Shown: positions 19,633 through 32,600 of the stretch, piece by piece
How positions within the stretch are numbered: position 1 is the first letter of the stretch
Layout: the number at the start of each line of letters is the position of its first letter
Assembly: GCA_038501785.1 (NCBI GenBank)
Contig: JBAMJR010000031.1
Span: 7,139,501 to 7,203,500, forward strand
Origin: Myoxocephalus aenaeus
Taxonomy: Eukaryota > Chordata > Actinopteri > Perciformes > Cottidae
Reading direction: 5' to 3'
Length of the DNA stretch: 64,000 nt
Made by a program: the position numbers and the translations under genes
Notes under the pieces: generated by a model
What the model was told of the DNA's origin: nothing
Seen by the model: the letters and a program-made list of their open reading frames with translations, nothing else
Databases searched by the model: none

Positions 19633-22600
19633 TAAATGGAAGTGCAGTACGAATTTAACATTTTCAACTTACATTTAAAATATGAACGTTAATCAGAAAA
19701 TGTATAAAGAAATCACACAGAAGTGTAACAAGCAATTTTCCAATTCTCCAATTCTCTAACAAAATGCTGCTTCCTGCTAACCAAATTCTCCAAATTCCAT
19801 TGGTGCCGCCTTTTATGCCCTCTCGGAGGCGGACTGTCCCAGCTCCTCCCACCAGGAAGCCATCTTAGGTCGGGTAGCCAGCCGCAGAGTGGGTCGTCAC
19901 ATTTACACCTTTTGACTCAATGTACTTTACTGTAGTTCTGCCTTCTGTTCAGATGCAGAATAAAGGGAAGGTGGATGCTGCTAGTGGCATATGGCGCACT
20001 TTCTGGAGAGATAACATTCAATGACTAAAGACCCCCCCAAAAAAAATAAAAAATAAAGTAGACTCCCCTCCCTTGAAGTGACCAGTTTTACACCAACCTG
20101 TAATGGTAATTACTCTACACTTTTGCTTAAAGCCCTCTTTTTCAATACAAGGTTGTTTGCTAATTTCCAAGTGCACCTCCTGTTTTTGTGACATTGGTGT
20201 ATCTGAGGTAGGTGGTACATTGCCCTCCTACAAAAAGCTTGAGCTTATTATTGAGCCTCTTTATCTTTACTGTAGCTAAGTTGTTAATTAGCTAGCCCTT
20301 GAATTAGATTATTTGCATGTCTGAACAAGGGCTAAGGTATTAATGCTCCCTTAGGACAAACTGTAATAACCTCTTCGGTGGCTCCAAGATCCCCGTGGAG
20401 GGGGCTGCATGGACGCTAGCCCCTGGAAGGAGGGAGAAAGCACAGCCATTTCATCCAATTAGCTGTGGATTATACTGCTCCTCTCCCTTTGAATCCTATT
20501 TGCTGTGATAAGGTGTTCTCCTACAGGGACAGACCTGAGCTTTGCTATCGGGAAAAATGATTAATTCACAACCCAATATTAAAATGCAGTGCCTTCCATT
20601 CCACAGTGTCTGACATAGGAGGAAGAAACGGCTCAGAAATCAATACAGGCACTAAACAACCACACAGGAGAAGGAGAGGTTGGGCAAGTGAGAACATACC
20701 CCTACGAATCTCAGCAGCAAGCTGCATTTCATTCTACACATCACACTTATACAGCTCTCCATGGTATGGGATGTCCTTGAATTATTCAGAGCCCGCTAAA
20801 CCTTGCCAATGGTTTTAAGACTAATGTGGCACAATATCATGGTCGCTATTGTTATTGCATTGTACTGCGCAATTTTCAAAAATATTTACCTCTTTCTTCT
20901 GATCTTCCCAAGGGCATGTATTTTAATTTTACAATTCTATGCTCCTTGCACCTCTTTGAATGAAGGACATGGTCACATATAGGAGGGAGTCAAAGGGACA
21001 TTTATTCATTTCTTTTCTGTTCTGTATCTGAGATGAAGTGTGGAGAATCCAGAATCCAGATTTATATTTTCCAATCCCTCCGATGGCGCACAAATGATGT
21101 TTAAACACCCAGCACCTAGGGTTTAATTAAGTCCCTCTAATCGTGTTCCAATCAGAAGCTTGGACTGATGGGTTGGAATTCCTGATGTGCATTTCTGTCA
21201 GTCCTAATTGGATAATTGATTGCCAATTTGAAACTGGCCACACACTGCATACACAATAAAGCGCCTGGCCATGTTCCTTGAGGATTCATTTTCCATCCGA
21301 ATAAAGATGCTGCTTCGATAGGCAGAACTCCAACTACTGCTCTTGCTGAAAAAGAATCCCCGGCTGATGATGTAGATTGGACGTCCATTTATGAATGCCT
21401 TTGGAATTCTTAGTGCATGAGCACAGTTTTTGTTTGTGGAAATGCATTTGTATCGTCCTCTGGTTCTTTCTTTTTACACTTGCAGCACATGTGGGAGGCT
21501 GAATCTAGCAGTGTCTGTTGTGTTTTGTTGTGTTACAGGTAACAGTGACCTTTAATAGGATTGTTTGTACCTATTAGTCTGTTTACATACTCATTTCAGA
21601 CACGGTCTAAAATGCATAGATTTGAATTTTAAGCAACACTTTTTTAGCACCAAACAGAGAGCAAGGTGTAAGGTCTTATTTACACCTCCGTTTGTCTTTC
21701 ACACCAAACTCGGTAAGTTGTCACATCTTTGAATTTGCAAGTGAACAGTTTTCACATGGAGCTCAACATTGATGGCGTTTTGCATGCACATTTGCACGGT
21801 TGACCTACTGACCTCTGACCGCCCAGCTGTCAGAGGTTTTTTATTTTTTTTAAGTATTACAAACACTTTTTATATAAAGTAAAACTACATAACAAAATAT
21901 CTACTCAGATGGTACCGTAGAGTTCATTCAACACAGAAACAATTAAAGTAGGGAAGTATTCATTGCATGTCTTATGTGTTGCAATTCATTGCATCATGAT
22001 AGGTGTTTCTATTTTTCAGGTTGCTCAGTGTGTTTTGCTGTTGTGTTGGTGTATTTTGTTAACGCAGCAGTAGCTGGAGACAATCAAAAGGTGATGCTGA
22101 AGGGGAGAAAAGGTGATAACAAAAGACAAGGAGAATATTAATATTTATTAGGCAAAATATGTGATGGCTGTTCATGGATACAGACACATAACGTCTGTTT
22201 ACCAATGCCTGTTCTTAAATCTACAGTATACTTAGAGGATGCATACTCTCGAACTTGAAGATACCTATAGCTCAACCTATATGTGATCGCAAGATAGTTT
22301 CATGTGATTGTGATAAAACTGCTAGAAAAGAAAATACAGATTGACACTGCATTACTGAGATAATACTTTTGTATTTCTGCAATTTGAAAGGTATTGATAA
22401 TTGTGGTTTTATGCAAAGGTCTGTAAGTGTAAGCAATGGTAAATAACACGTTTTGAGTCTAGTCACAGAATGATGACACGTCATGATAATGGTGACCAGA
22501 TTTTCTAAATATCTTTATGCAGTTATACACATTTTACTTGTCAGAGAAAATGTCTCTGGAGAATCTGACCCGCGGTAGTTTGATGGGAAACAGATTTAAG

Positions 22601-23488
22601 GAGTCACCGCGGCACCAAGCTGATCTCCTCTGATCTTCCTCATCACTGACCACATTGCTCTCGTCTGTGCATTTGGTTCCATTTAACCGTCCCCGGTGAA
22701 ATGCTGTCTGATGGTGTCCTTCGCTTTCAAAATGTCACCTAACGCACCACAATTTAATAATTTCTAAGAATAACATTTCTCAGCTTCTTTACTGGGAGTG
22801 TATTTCTTTAAGTTGAAGGTGTCAACATGTTTTGACATGCCAAGGCGAAAGACTGGGGGCCTAATTTTGTGTGGACAGCCGCGACTGCATATGAGTCCCA
22901 CTCTGGGTGGGCTTGAGTTATTCTAGTCTCTCTCATCTACTCTACATTTCCTGCACTGTTTTCTCACAAGGAATTGATTTTCCTCTGTAAATAAGAATTC
23001 TTCCAAGGAGCCAAATGGTAAAGAGAGAATTCTCCTATTATAAATGGCCTTTCTCAGCCCTGTAACCCCCGCTTCAAGTGCAACCCGTTGTGGGATTAGA
23101 AATTTTGGCCACCATTTGTACAGAGTGTAGTTTCTTTGCAGTCTCCTTGAGACAAGTGACCAGTGCAGGGCAAAGTGAAGGCCTTATCAGTCACCCCACA
23201 ATGGTGCCACCCCATGAATTATATTAGGGACGGATGTGGCTCACCAAGCCACTGCATTGTGGACCATCTGGGTGACAATAAACATGTCGCCACATGGTTT
23301 CCTCCATCATTCAAGTCCAGATAGCAGATCTGGACCTTAACTATAGCTCACTATCTCCTGGATCTCGGCGTGACCTGTTAGAGAGATGGAGGTGAGGCTC
23401 AAGGATATCTCTCAGAGAGTCTGCTCCAACACCAGGAGGTTATTATAGCCATGCTGGGGGGAGGCAGCCCGTCTGTCTAGTATGCTGC

Positions 23489-23492
<4 letters not shown>
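19633..23492. other. Non-coding stretch, no gene seen
   Basis: Unique-looking DNA with a GC-richer patch at 19,800-19,880 and homopolymer A/C near 20,030-20,060. Frames of up to 80 codons carry no domain. No transposon termini or RNA genes were recognised. Confidence 0.55.

Positions 23493-23554
<62 letters not shown>
23493..23554 (+). repeat. (CT)n microsatellite
   Basis: Thirty-one CT units without interruption. The polypyrimidine strand is plus. Triplex-prone mirror repeat. Confidence 0.97.
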
Positions 23555-23558
<4 letters not shown>

Positions 23559-23689
23559 CATAGGGGAAGATTGTGGGTGAAAAATGCTTAAGACATGTAA
23601 ACACTGCTACCCTTGTGTTGGTTTGAACTGATTGACTTCAGTAAATATCTATCAGATGTGTGGCTATTAAGTACCTGATAATTATTATT

Positions 23690-24420
23690 TTAGATCTGAA
23701 ATTACTGTCTCTTTTGCCACTTGGTGGCAGCGGCGAAAATCTGTGAACACAACACAATTTTTAAGACAATATGTTGAATTTGTGAGAAAATGAAGGAACT
23801 CCAAATTATCCCAGCAGGCCTTAGTTGATCCGGGCGCTCCATGGAGGATAACGTTCCTGTTTGCGAAGCGCTCAAATAATAGCTTGTTTCCTGCGCATGT
23901 CGGCAGTAGTAGCATCATAAATTCACCTAACCCTAAACCACTGGTAGTTGATGCTGATGGACTCTCAGTATACATAGCAAAAGTTGTGCTTTATCCACAC
24001 TATTACGTTTTTGTTTTAAAATCCATAAATCCAATGTTTTGATCCCCACCAACTTTTTTTTCCACCCACTGTAATTTTTTCCGCCTTTAATTGTTGGATC
24101 AGATCACATTCATTATATTAGTTTTATATTTATATGATATTAGGTTTATATTTTAAAGATGATATAAAATGGTGGCTGACTTTTTTTTAAAGCATTTTTT
24201 ACTTTTTGGGCTTTTTCATAGATTGCATTTAGATATTTAACATAAAAGTGCATTTTGATCAATCATTTTCTGATGTTATATTAAACAGTCAGACCTGTGA
24301 CAGAGTGTAGCTATGAATGTTTGTTTGATTTGGTTTTGATATGCATTTGACTTAACTTTTTCAGCCCACCACTGTGGCTGTCTTGGGTCCCTCATTAAGA
24401 AATATTGGTCTAAGTCCTCA
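23690..24420. repeat. Probable decayed dispersed repeats
   Basis: Opens with TTTTGCCACTTGGTGGCAG, a word I associate with teleost dispersed repeats. Its right part, read on the minus strand, gives TTAGACCAATATTTCTTAATG-type sequence and GAGGGACCC, reminiscent of fish hAT-like ends. A 96-codon minus-strand frame (23685-23975) has no known domain. Boundaries are uncertain and no target duplication was found. Confidence 0.35.
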
Positions 24421-25934
24421 TTTTCTCTCAGCTCTAAAGCTTGTCACCTTGTTCTGCAGGCTTAAATGAACAGAAATATTATTAGTGCAGGTTTTGCTGT
24501 TGTAAATCCACCTGCTTCAGAAAATGGGTTACTGGAGCTAGTTATTCTCTGCTGTTGTCGCTGATAGCGAACCATACAAATTAATCATTCACAAGAAAAA
24601 GGATTCAGTGGGCTAAAAAAATGCGAGGTTCCACATATCTGGCATGAGGAAAAATTGTTTAATTTGACTTAACATGCTAAGGCCTTGATGACGAAACCTG
24701 AAGTGAGACTCAAATGAAGCGCGCTAAGGGCAGGCAACAAAACAACAGTGGAAGACCAATGTGGAAGTGAAAAGTGAGGCATAAACAATGGCATTTAATA
24801 CAATTTCATATAACCACTTATAGCACATGACAGGGGCTCACATATAATCACTGTAAGTGGAGACGAGGAAGGGGGCTGCGGTGTCGTCGTCATGATGCAA
24901 GAACACTTCTCCATGACACGTCCCCTGCTTCTTCTCATTAATCCCCTAAGCTACATTCATTAACGGTCACTCCCTCCGTTCAGGAAGCCTGCACACTCGA
25001 GTGAAGTCACACTAGCCATCACAAAAATAACCTGCTGTAGAAATGCAATAGGATAATTTGTTATAGCTTTCCAATCTTAATACATCCATTTTAATTAATT
25101 AGTACACACTGTTACTTTATTCATTATGGTGAGATTTAAATGGAAAAGGGTATTATGCATGGCTTGGATCCAGGTCAAATCAGAACAAGTACATTTCGAC
25201 AAGTCGGGAAAGTGCTGGGAAAGAAACCCGTGTCTCTGTATTTCAGCGGACGAACAGTGAAATCCAGCTGACACTGAAGGACAGTTGTGTAAGGATGGCA
25301 GTCAGGGGGGAGAGGTACAAGAGGCGATGATAAATACAAGAGATTTACAGGTCCTGGGAGTGTCAGATGCACTGTGGAAATAGTGCTGGGTGTGCTGTTA
25401 TCTAGATGGGCCAGTTAGTGGCTTTTGGAGAATCCCCTGTTCTGAATAGGGCTGTAGTTTCAGAGGGCAGCCTTTATGGCTCACCAGTGCACTGACCACA
25501 GCCCATTAACTCAAAGAGCCTCCGCAGGAGCACTGGAGCAGGGAAAGGGGCCGTGACCTGCCCGAGACCATCTTATTACTTTAACACATTATGTCTCCCA
25601 CTGCGATCTTTTTATTTAAGTGACTTCAGCAGAACGCATCATCTCGGGCCAAGTCGGGGACAGACAGGGGCTCCTAGACAAGAGGCGAGAGGAGGGGTCA
25701 AATGATTTATTGGAAACGTCTGCTATTGGGTGCTACTGAAAGGGAGTGCAAGGATGGACAGTGAGCAAAAGTGCAGGGGGAAACAGTTAGTGATGAACCT
25801 GACTGAGATGGGAGCTGTTTATGGCATGGAGAGGCTGAGCTGACCCCAGAACAGCTCCTGGGAGGATTCTCAAGTTCTCACTGATGAGCTTTTGCAGCCC
25901 TCTGATGGCCACATGGCCCAGGCAGTAAGAAGCA
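24421..25934. other. Non-coding stretch, no gene seen
   Basis: Mixed composition, GC-richer from about 25,480. No supported gene, transposon end or RNA. The 65-codon minus-strand frame at 25175-25372 is judged random. Confidence 0.55.
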
Positions 25935-25983
25935 GGGGAGGTGGGGGTGAGGCGTGGGGAGTATGGGGGTCTGGGGTCGGGGG
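25935..25983 (+). other. G-quadruplex-prone run
   Basis: Six tracts of four or five G in 49 nt on the plus strand, at 25935-38, 25943-47, 25956-59, 25965-69, 25973-76 and 25979-83. The last four are separated by loops of 5, 3 and 2 nt, a strong canonical quadruplex pattern. It lies in an otherwise ordinary stretch, with no gene start recognised nearby. Confidence 0.82.
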
Positions 25984-26340
25984 AGTGATTTATTTTACCA
26001 CCATGTCACTCTTTATGGGCCACACCACTAGAGATGGCCTCAAATGTTACTGTCCTCAAGAGGAAGATCATCGCGCTTTGCCTAAGTGTTACAGCAGCTC
26101 AGACAGACTTACTCACCTAATGTGTGCTCCTCCTGGCTTTGTGTGCTGGCATCAGCCAGAGTTCATGCTGTAACGGCAACTGACACAATGTGTATCCCAT
26201 TGATGCATGAAGGAAGTCAGAGGTTAAATTACAGCATGTCATTTAAATCTAGTTTTTTATGAAGTTACTCGAGTCACTGATTTTATTTTTCGTTATTAAC
26301 ATTTATTCTGATAGAAATTGATATTTATCATTTAAGCAGC
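25984..26340. other. Non-coding stretch, no gene seen
   Basis: Nothing beyond the tail of a chance 93-codon frame, which owes its length to the G-rich run upstream. No motif or repeat recognised. Confidence 0.5.
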
Positions 26341-27300
26341 TCAGTCTCCTTTTGGAGTTATGTCGATATTGGATGATTCCTCAAGTCATGGCTTATGGTA
26401 TATCCAATGCTAACGTTCAAGGCTAACGCAGGAAGTACTATCGTACTTTGACTTTCATGTAGTATACCAGAGTTTGAAACATCTGCGCTTTCAATTAAAA
26501 TTGCGTAATTTCTTCCTAATGTTTTAGTTGCCTAACCCTATACTTTTACCATAAAGTGTATTTACCATAACCCTGACTTCAAAGTCCCTTGAGATTTCAG
26601 TCCTAGAGACAAGTGGTTACTGGTGGTAACAGTAAGCGCAGTTTAATAACTACAGCCAACACTCCCTGTACAACCAAAGAGAAACTATCTGATGTTTGTG
26701 TTTACAATGCAGTCAATCAAACTCGTGTTGCCTCCTCTGTCATATTTTAAACTGTCTCGCCGTTTTTTTTTATGAACAACCGAGGTCTAACTGTGGTGAT
26801 GAAATACAACTAGAAACAGTGATGTTAAATTAAATGAATACAATGTAAATCCCTTGGTAGGTAATGTTAATTTGGTCATTTGGTCAGTCGATTTGAACGG
26901 GTGCTACCAGTTGTAATCACTACCAGACGGGCTAAACTTCAGCTTCCACCTTAAGGAAGTAAAACAAAAGAACTCTAGGTTCAGGCAACAAACCAGGTTG
27001 ATAGTCCTGTGTTTATTTGACCCATCCACCTTGACCCCCTGATGTGGAATTTATGTCGCTCTTTATACCGCGTCACCTGATTTACTCCTTTTCTCCCGTC
27101 TGAATTACTACAGCCACTAGAAGTCAGCACCATCTTCTTATATTGGTATCGGTGACTATATGATGACAGCCTTAGGTTTAGCAGGCCTCCTTCTGATCCA
27201 TAACTATGACGCTCATAACTGCTGATAACGCCCTGTCAATCGGCTGATCTCATGGCGGACTTCCCCGCCAACAATGAAAACTACTATATAGATAGCTAAT
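26341..27300. repeat. Dispersed repeat family B, copy 1
   Basis: A CpG-containing block unlike its flanks. GTCCTGTGTTTATTTGACCC (27004-27023) followed by CTTTATACCGCGTCA (27061-27075) is paralleled at 51,786-51,855 in the same order and spacing. GTTGCCTAACCCTATACTTT near 26,528 also resembles a teleost repeat word. Only the 26,997-27,080 core is demonstrated by the second copy; the outer limits are guesses. Confidence 0.5.
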
Positions 27301-29599
27301 TACTGAGAATAAAAAGTAGTTGACCATAATTAGTATCTAGTATGGGTTTGCTTACATGCAAATCTGGGGGATTTATTCTAGAAGTTAACCTTTGCATAAT
27401 CGCACGATAATAACGTTCTGGTCTGGCAATAAAGTTGAAATTCAAATAATAGCAGATGCACGAGAAAAAAACAGGCACGCTCTAAGATGAGTTGTCTACA
27501 ATATCAAAATGAATATTTACACCAGTTGCCTTCTCATTTTATTGCAGCCTACAGTCCTAGAGTGCGTACTCGCCACAAGAAGTGCAGGAAATATTTGCTT
27601 GTTTCTGCTTAGACTCTTACAAGGCCCCTTAGGTTCATGACATGGGTCATGGACATTCCACCATCGCTGATTTATGTCAACCCATTAGGATTACAGAGAC
27701 AAATCCGCAATCCCTCCATTTTCAGAGGCTGTCCCCTCCATTTCACCCAGCCTTCCCCGACAACCCACACATCAAAACTACCATTACGTTCTTGTTAGTT
27801 CACACTGTCGATTAGAGAAGGGCAACATAGATTCATGCCAAGGGCCAAATGTGTTTATTCTAATTCCTCCCCCGTCTCTGCTTTGTCAGAGACAGACACC
27901 CACAAACATAGAACATCTGAACAGCTCCAACAGCTCACATCAGAAGGACTCAATCCTTCAGGAAGTGGAAGTAACCGATTAGATTATGTCATTGCCACAA
28001 TCTGTTACGAAAAATAAACACTGGGCCTTTTCATTAACCTAATGAAGACGAAGCACGTTGATGAGCTCTTAAGTCAATTAACGATATTTAAAAACAGGCG
28101 GTGCAGCCCCAAGGTAAATTAGCATGCAGAGAGTGAGGAGGACCCAGGTTCAAACAAATTGTGCGTGGAACCCTCTGGTTCAAGCCGCTTGACTCTCTCC
28201 CCCCTAATGTACACCCCTCCTCTTCTGCTCAAACAAGCTTTCATTAGCCATAATTAACTGCATGCTTTCTGTCTTTGCAATACCAAGAGAGTTCAAGTTG
28301 AGACTGAGGGTAAAGATGGAGAGGAGACAGTTTGATGAGAGAATGATGCAGGTTAAGAATTATCTATAAAATCACAAAGAGAGCACTGCATTGTTGCTTG
28401 CTTTCTTTTCATGGCTTTCTTCTCTCTTTTTTTTCAGGAAACTTACTTGAATTCCCCCTGGGTTTTAAACCTCTCGCTCTCTCTTTCCTTCCCCCTCTCT
28501 CTCACACACACTCTCTTGGTCTCTTGGCTGCAACAAGGTCTGAAAAGATTGCAGTTCATTTCGACCCACAGTGGATGGAGGCCTCATTTAGTGGCTGCTG
28601 GCAACTCAATCAGCCTGCCTCACACTGATGAGTGAGTGACTACTTTCACAGCGCCAGTCAATATGTGTCTGCTGTGATAGAATGTCAGCACCCATGCCCT
28701 GTGTTCTCCTGACCCAATGTTATGGCTTTTTTATTTTGTCTAATCAATGATATATGAAACAACACAGACACATTTCAACAATAGATCTTTTTGTTCCCTG
28801 CACATACCAACGCTCCCTCCAATTTCTGTTCATGCAACTGCTGCAATCTTCAGGATTAAATAAGGAGTTTACATTTATTGTAGCTTTTTCCTGGCTGTCT
28901 GGATTCTGGCAGAATTCAATACAGATGGAAAACAAGCAATAAACAGTGTACCAAGAGTGATCCAAATAAATAAAAACACTTGCTTTCTTCCAGTATTGCC
29001 TAACAATGATGGCTGTGATGCTGCCTTCTGGTACAGAGACAGCTAATTCGGGAAAAAATGAAAGTATTGTGCATTCTAAAGGCTTCAAAGCCCGAGCGAA
29101 GAACAGCGTGCCGTGTTGTACCCACTGAAATACAGCGTGTGGATATTTCCATCTCAGATTTGTTTATATTGCTTTCTGTAGTGTGAGTAAAGAACAGCCT
29201 ATATTGTGAGGCTGGTCAGATGAGCCGAGCACAATGTCCCCTGTGTCCTTTATTTCACACAGTCCACTGCACATGCTCTGCAGTCTGCCGACCTCCTGAC
29301 CCGCCTGTCACTGTGAGGGCCTCAGTTATCTGGAAGTAGTTATTTCATATAGATGGTCTCCCTCACTGCTGGTCTTTTATTGAAAATAATAATTAGGACG
29401 ATCACCCCAGGAGGAGTTTGAGCAATGGACTTAAAAGCAATATTTGACTTAATAGAGAGGATTTTTATTGCCTGTACACTCTTATAAATCCATTAACAGT
29501 CAACTATGACTGCAGATGGTGATTCAAGATCATGTCCAAAGACACACATTCTTATTCACAATTTCCCCCAGTTCACAATTTCACAAATGCATTTTTGTA
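27301..29599. other. Non-coding stretch, enhancer-like in part
   Basis: No gene seen. The block around 28,020-28,330 carries dense homeodomain words (TTCATTAACCTAATGAAG, AGTCAATTAACGATATTTA, CATTAGCCATAATTAACTG) and no simple repeat until the CT/CA-rich patch at 28,470-28,520. Overlapping frames near 28,400-28,635 are pyrimidine-tract translations. Confidence 0.5.
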
Positions 29600-29652
29600 A
29601 CGATATAAATCAGGAGCACCACTCTCAGTGTAGTGCTCTTGATTTATATTGT
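29600..29652. repeat. Imperfect hairpin, about 23-bp stem
   Basis: Arms at 29600-29622 and 29630-29652 pair with one mismatch (29620/29632) and two G-U pairs (29602/29650, 29613/29639), leaving a 7-nt loop. The central uninterrupted part pairs CAGGAGCAC with GTGCTCTTG. A small MITE remnant, a short structured transcript or chance are all possible. The stem is near microRNA-stem length but the loop is short. Confidence 0.8.
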
Positions 29653-32600
29653 AGGTGTTTTTTATTACCTCACCACCTGGATGTCAATGTATGTGTCTTT
29701 TCAAGGTGTTTTATTTGCCAATTGGCCTAATTGTTTACCCCGTATCTATGTATAAATATTTCTGGTACTGCATGTGCTGATGAATATCTTATAAACCCTT
29801 TGTTGGGTAATTTATTCAGAAAGTGTATTGAGCTAAGCGTCCAGTTACTTTACATGAAATAAAGCGTCACTAAAGCTGCATCATATTTATTTTGGAAAAA
29901 ATGTGTAACTTTTGAAAACAAATACATTCACACACTTATTGTCTAGATATTACATCACACATGACCTATTAAAGCTTATTTTCCACAATAATTTTACAAA
30001 TGATTCATTTTCATAACTGACATGTTTACTTGTGGTGTGACTTTGGGTTTAATTAAACTAGCCGTTGACCCTCACCATCTGGGGTGTCGAAGCTTCTCAG
30101 AGGAACATGGACGTTTCTAAATCTCTCTGCACTTTCTGCGGCATTACTACACAATATGGACAAAAGTAAAACTACCTATTTGTATTGATGAAATCAGTGG
30201 AAAGGCCAGCAACTCATTTCATCAATAATGTAAAGAACTTGTAATTTCTAGGTTTAAAACATTTAAACACATTGCAATGGTCTTTTAAAATATATAAAGC
30301 TTTTTAAATATCCCTGTCACATTTATTTCCTCATAAAATTCTAAACTTAATATTTGCCACTAACTAAACAGTGAAATGTCCATAATTGTAAGGTTTACAT
30401 GTGTAGCTAAATCAAATAGCTCGACTAAATAGTCATTAGATAAGGATTATGTTCTTATTTTCCCAGTTCTCAATAGTGAGAAATGTGGTCTGACTCACTT
30501 TATCAAAATGAATAAGGTTAAATGAATATGTAAGTTATTGATATATTGATCGAGGCCATTAGACTCATAAGAGCCAGAGGTGGAAATTACATAACTGGAG
30601 TTCAAATATTCCCCCCCAGTCTGATTCATCCAGTAGACCTTTGGGTTTAATTGAGTATCACCGGTGCCCAGGAAGCACTGATGACTGCAGACATGCAGGA
30701 TAAATCAGAATGAGAAGTCAAAGGCCAGAAACCTGCATGTGAGACGTATAGTATGTACACGAAGAGAGCAGCAGACCAGTGAAGCTGTCATCAATGTCCA
30801 CCAAAATCGTCAGGTTACAGCAGCATTATGCAGAATTTATAATGCAGAAAAGCTTGCGCAGAGCAGCAGAGATGATTCATGGAGCCGGACAAGTTCCTTA
30901 CACATGGAACAACAGCAACCTCACTCAATCTAGGAACAGCACTCATCATCCAACAATTCCATTTTTCTCTTTTTTTTTTTGTTACAGCCCCAGAGTTGTT
31001 TGGCCAAAAGTATATGGAATTATTGAATCAAACCTATCAAAGACCACTTAAGAAAGTATTTGAAAACCATGCATGGGTGCAATTCAGAACAAAATGACAT
31101 GCCACGCGCAATCCTCCACAGTACTACTTATGCTCGCAACAACCAGCGCAGAACGCATACGCACACACCTGCAGGTGTGTAAATCAGGCATCAGACTTTA
31201 GATGTTTAGACACATTGGACTAAAGTGCACTACTGTGTGCACATAAGTTGGCTTAGGATCTGTGTGCATGAAAAATATACCTGATATGAGGGAGCAATCA
31301 CTTTATACAGAACACATACTGCAATTGTGGTGCGCATGTGTGAATGTTGGTTAATAGGATATTAAGAAAAAAACACACTAATAGATCGTAAATCAATCAA
31401 CTTCTAAGGTCTTCAAAGGCTTTTTTTATGGATGTCCTGCCTTTCCTGTCTCCTTTAGTGTGTCTATCAGTAGATGCATTCAGCAGAGATTTTCAATTTA
31501 TTCCTAATCAAGCTTTATCTAATATTCTCCCGACAGGCAATTAAAAATTCAAACTACCCTGAAAAGCCATTGCTCACTTTTCACTCTCTCCCAGTATTCA
31601 TATAAGGATGTTATTTCATTAAAAGCTCTTGTTGATGAGTTTCAGGTAATTTGCAAGCACATTTAAATTACCATATTCTGCATTCTCCATTAGTATGTTT
31701 CACGGGTATTGTCAGGATTTTTATTTGTGAGGGAATTTCTATCATCTTCCTCAATATTTGAAATGTAAAAGAACTGAACAACTTCTGCGTACAACTTCAA
31801 AAGGTCTGCAGTTTGAGTTAGAGAGTGCTTTCTACAGCCGAGACAACCATGTACACCAGTTAATTTGTCAGCAATGTTGCCAATAGAAAGTATATCACTG
31901 TCCTGCCTCGTGCACTACCTCACCAGGTTTATGGCCAACCGAGCGCAAACTGAACCCTCTCCCCACAAGATAGAGCTTTGAAATGGCAGCAAATAATTGC
32001 AAAGGGTGAATTTGTCATTACGAGTCATAATGAGATTCTCCTGGAGAGGCTTTGTTTGGTGGTGTGAGAAGCTGCTTCGTTTTAAAACCTCATAAACAAA
32101 ATGCCACAATGTGCTTTTCTCTTCCTAAGGGATCAGCGGTATACTCTTTTATTCTATACATCATTTCAACTTGTTTATTTAGAGAATAATTGTGTCCTTG
32201 TTTATCCTCTCAGGAGTAAAATAATGCTGCTTCAATTAAATTAACAATAAGTCGAGAGTTGGTTTGGATGTGTACGAAGAAATCATTGGATGTTAGACCT
32301 CGTTAAACTCCCGGTTTTACTCATGACGACAGTTTTAATCTGTGTTTTGTTTTGTTTTTCATCCCCAGATTTAATCAGATATCAGTGGAGTGGTACACAT
32401 TTCCTTGTGGGAAATGTTGCTGAAAAATGACAAAATATAGATAGATGGAAAGAAAGAAAGATAGAATAGAGCAGCCTCTCCATTCAAGGTCTACGCTGCT
32501 TAATCACTTGGCTTCTTTGATTTTCATGCACTGCTCTATTCAACTGTGATGCTAATGAGTACACCACCAGAGGCGTGTGGAATTAATGCCTGGAAGGGCC

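Noticed and set aside
23923..23941. Telomere-like CCTAACCCTAAACC
   Set aside because: Two imperfect units only; common in fish repeats and not an interstitial telomere array.
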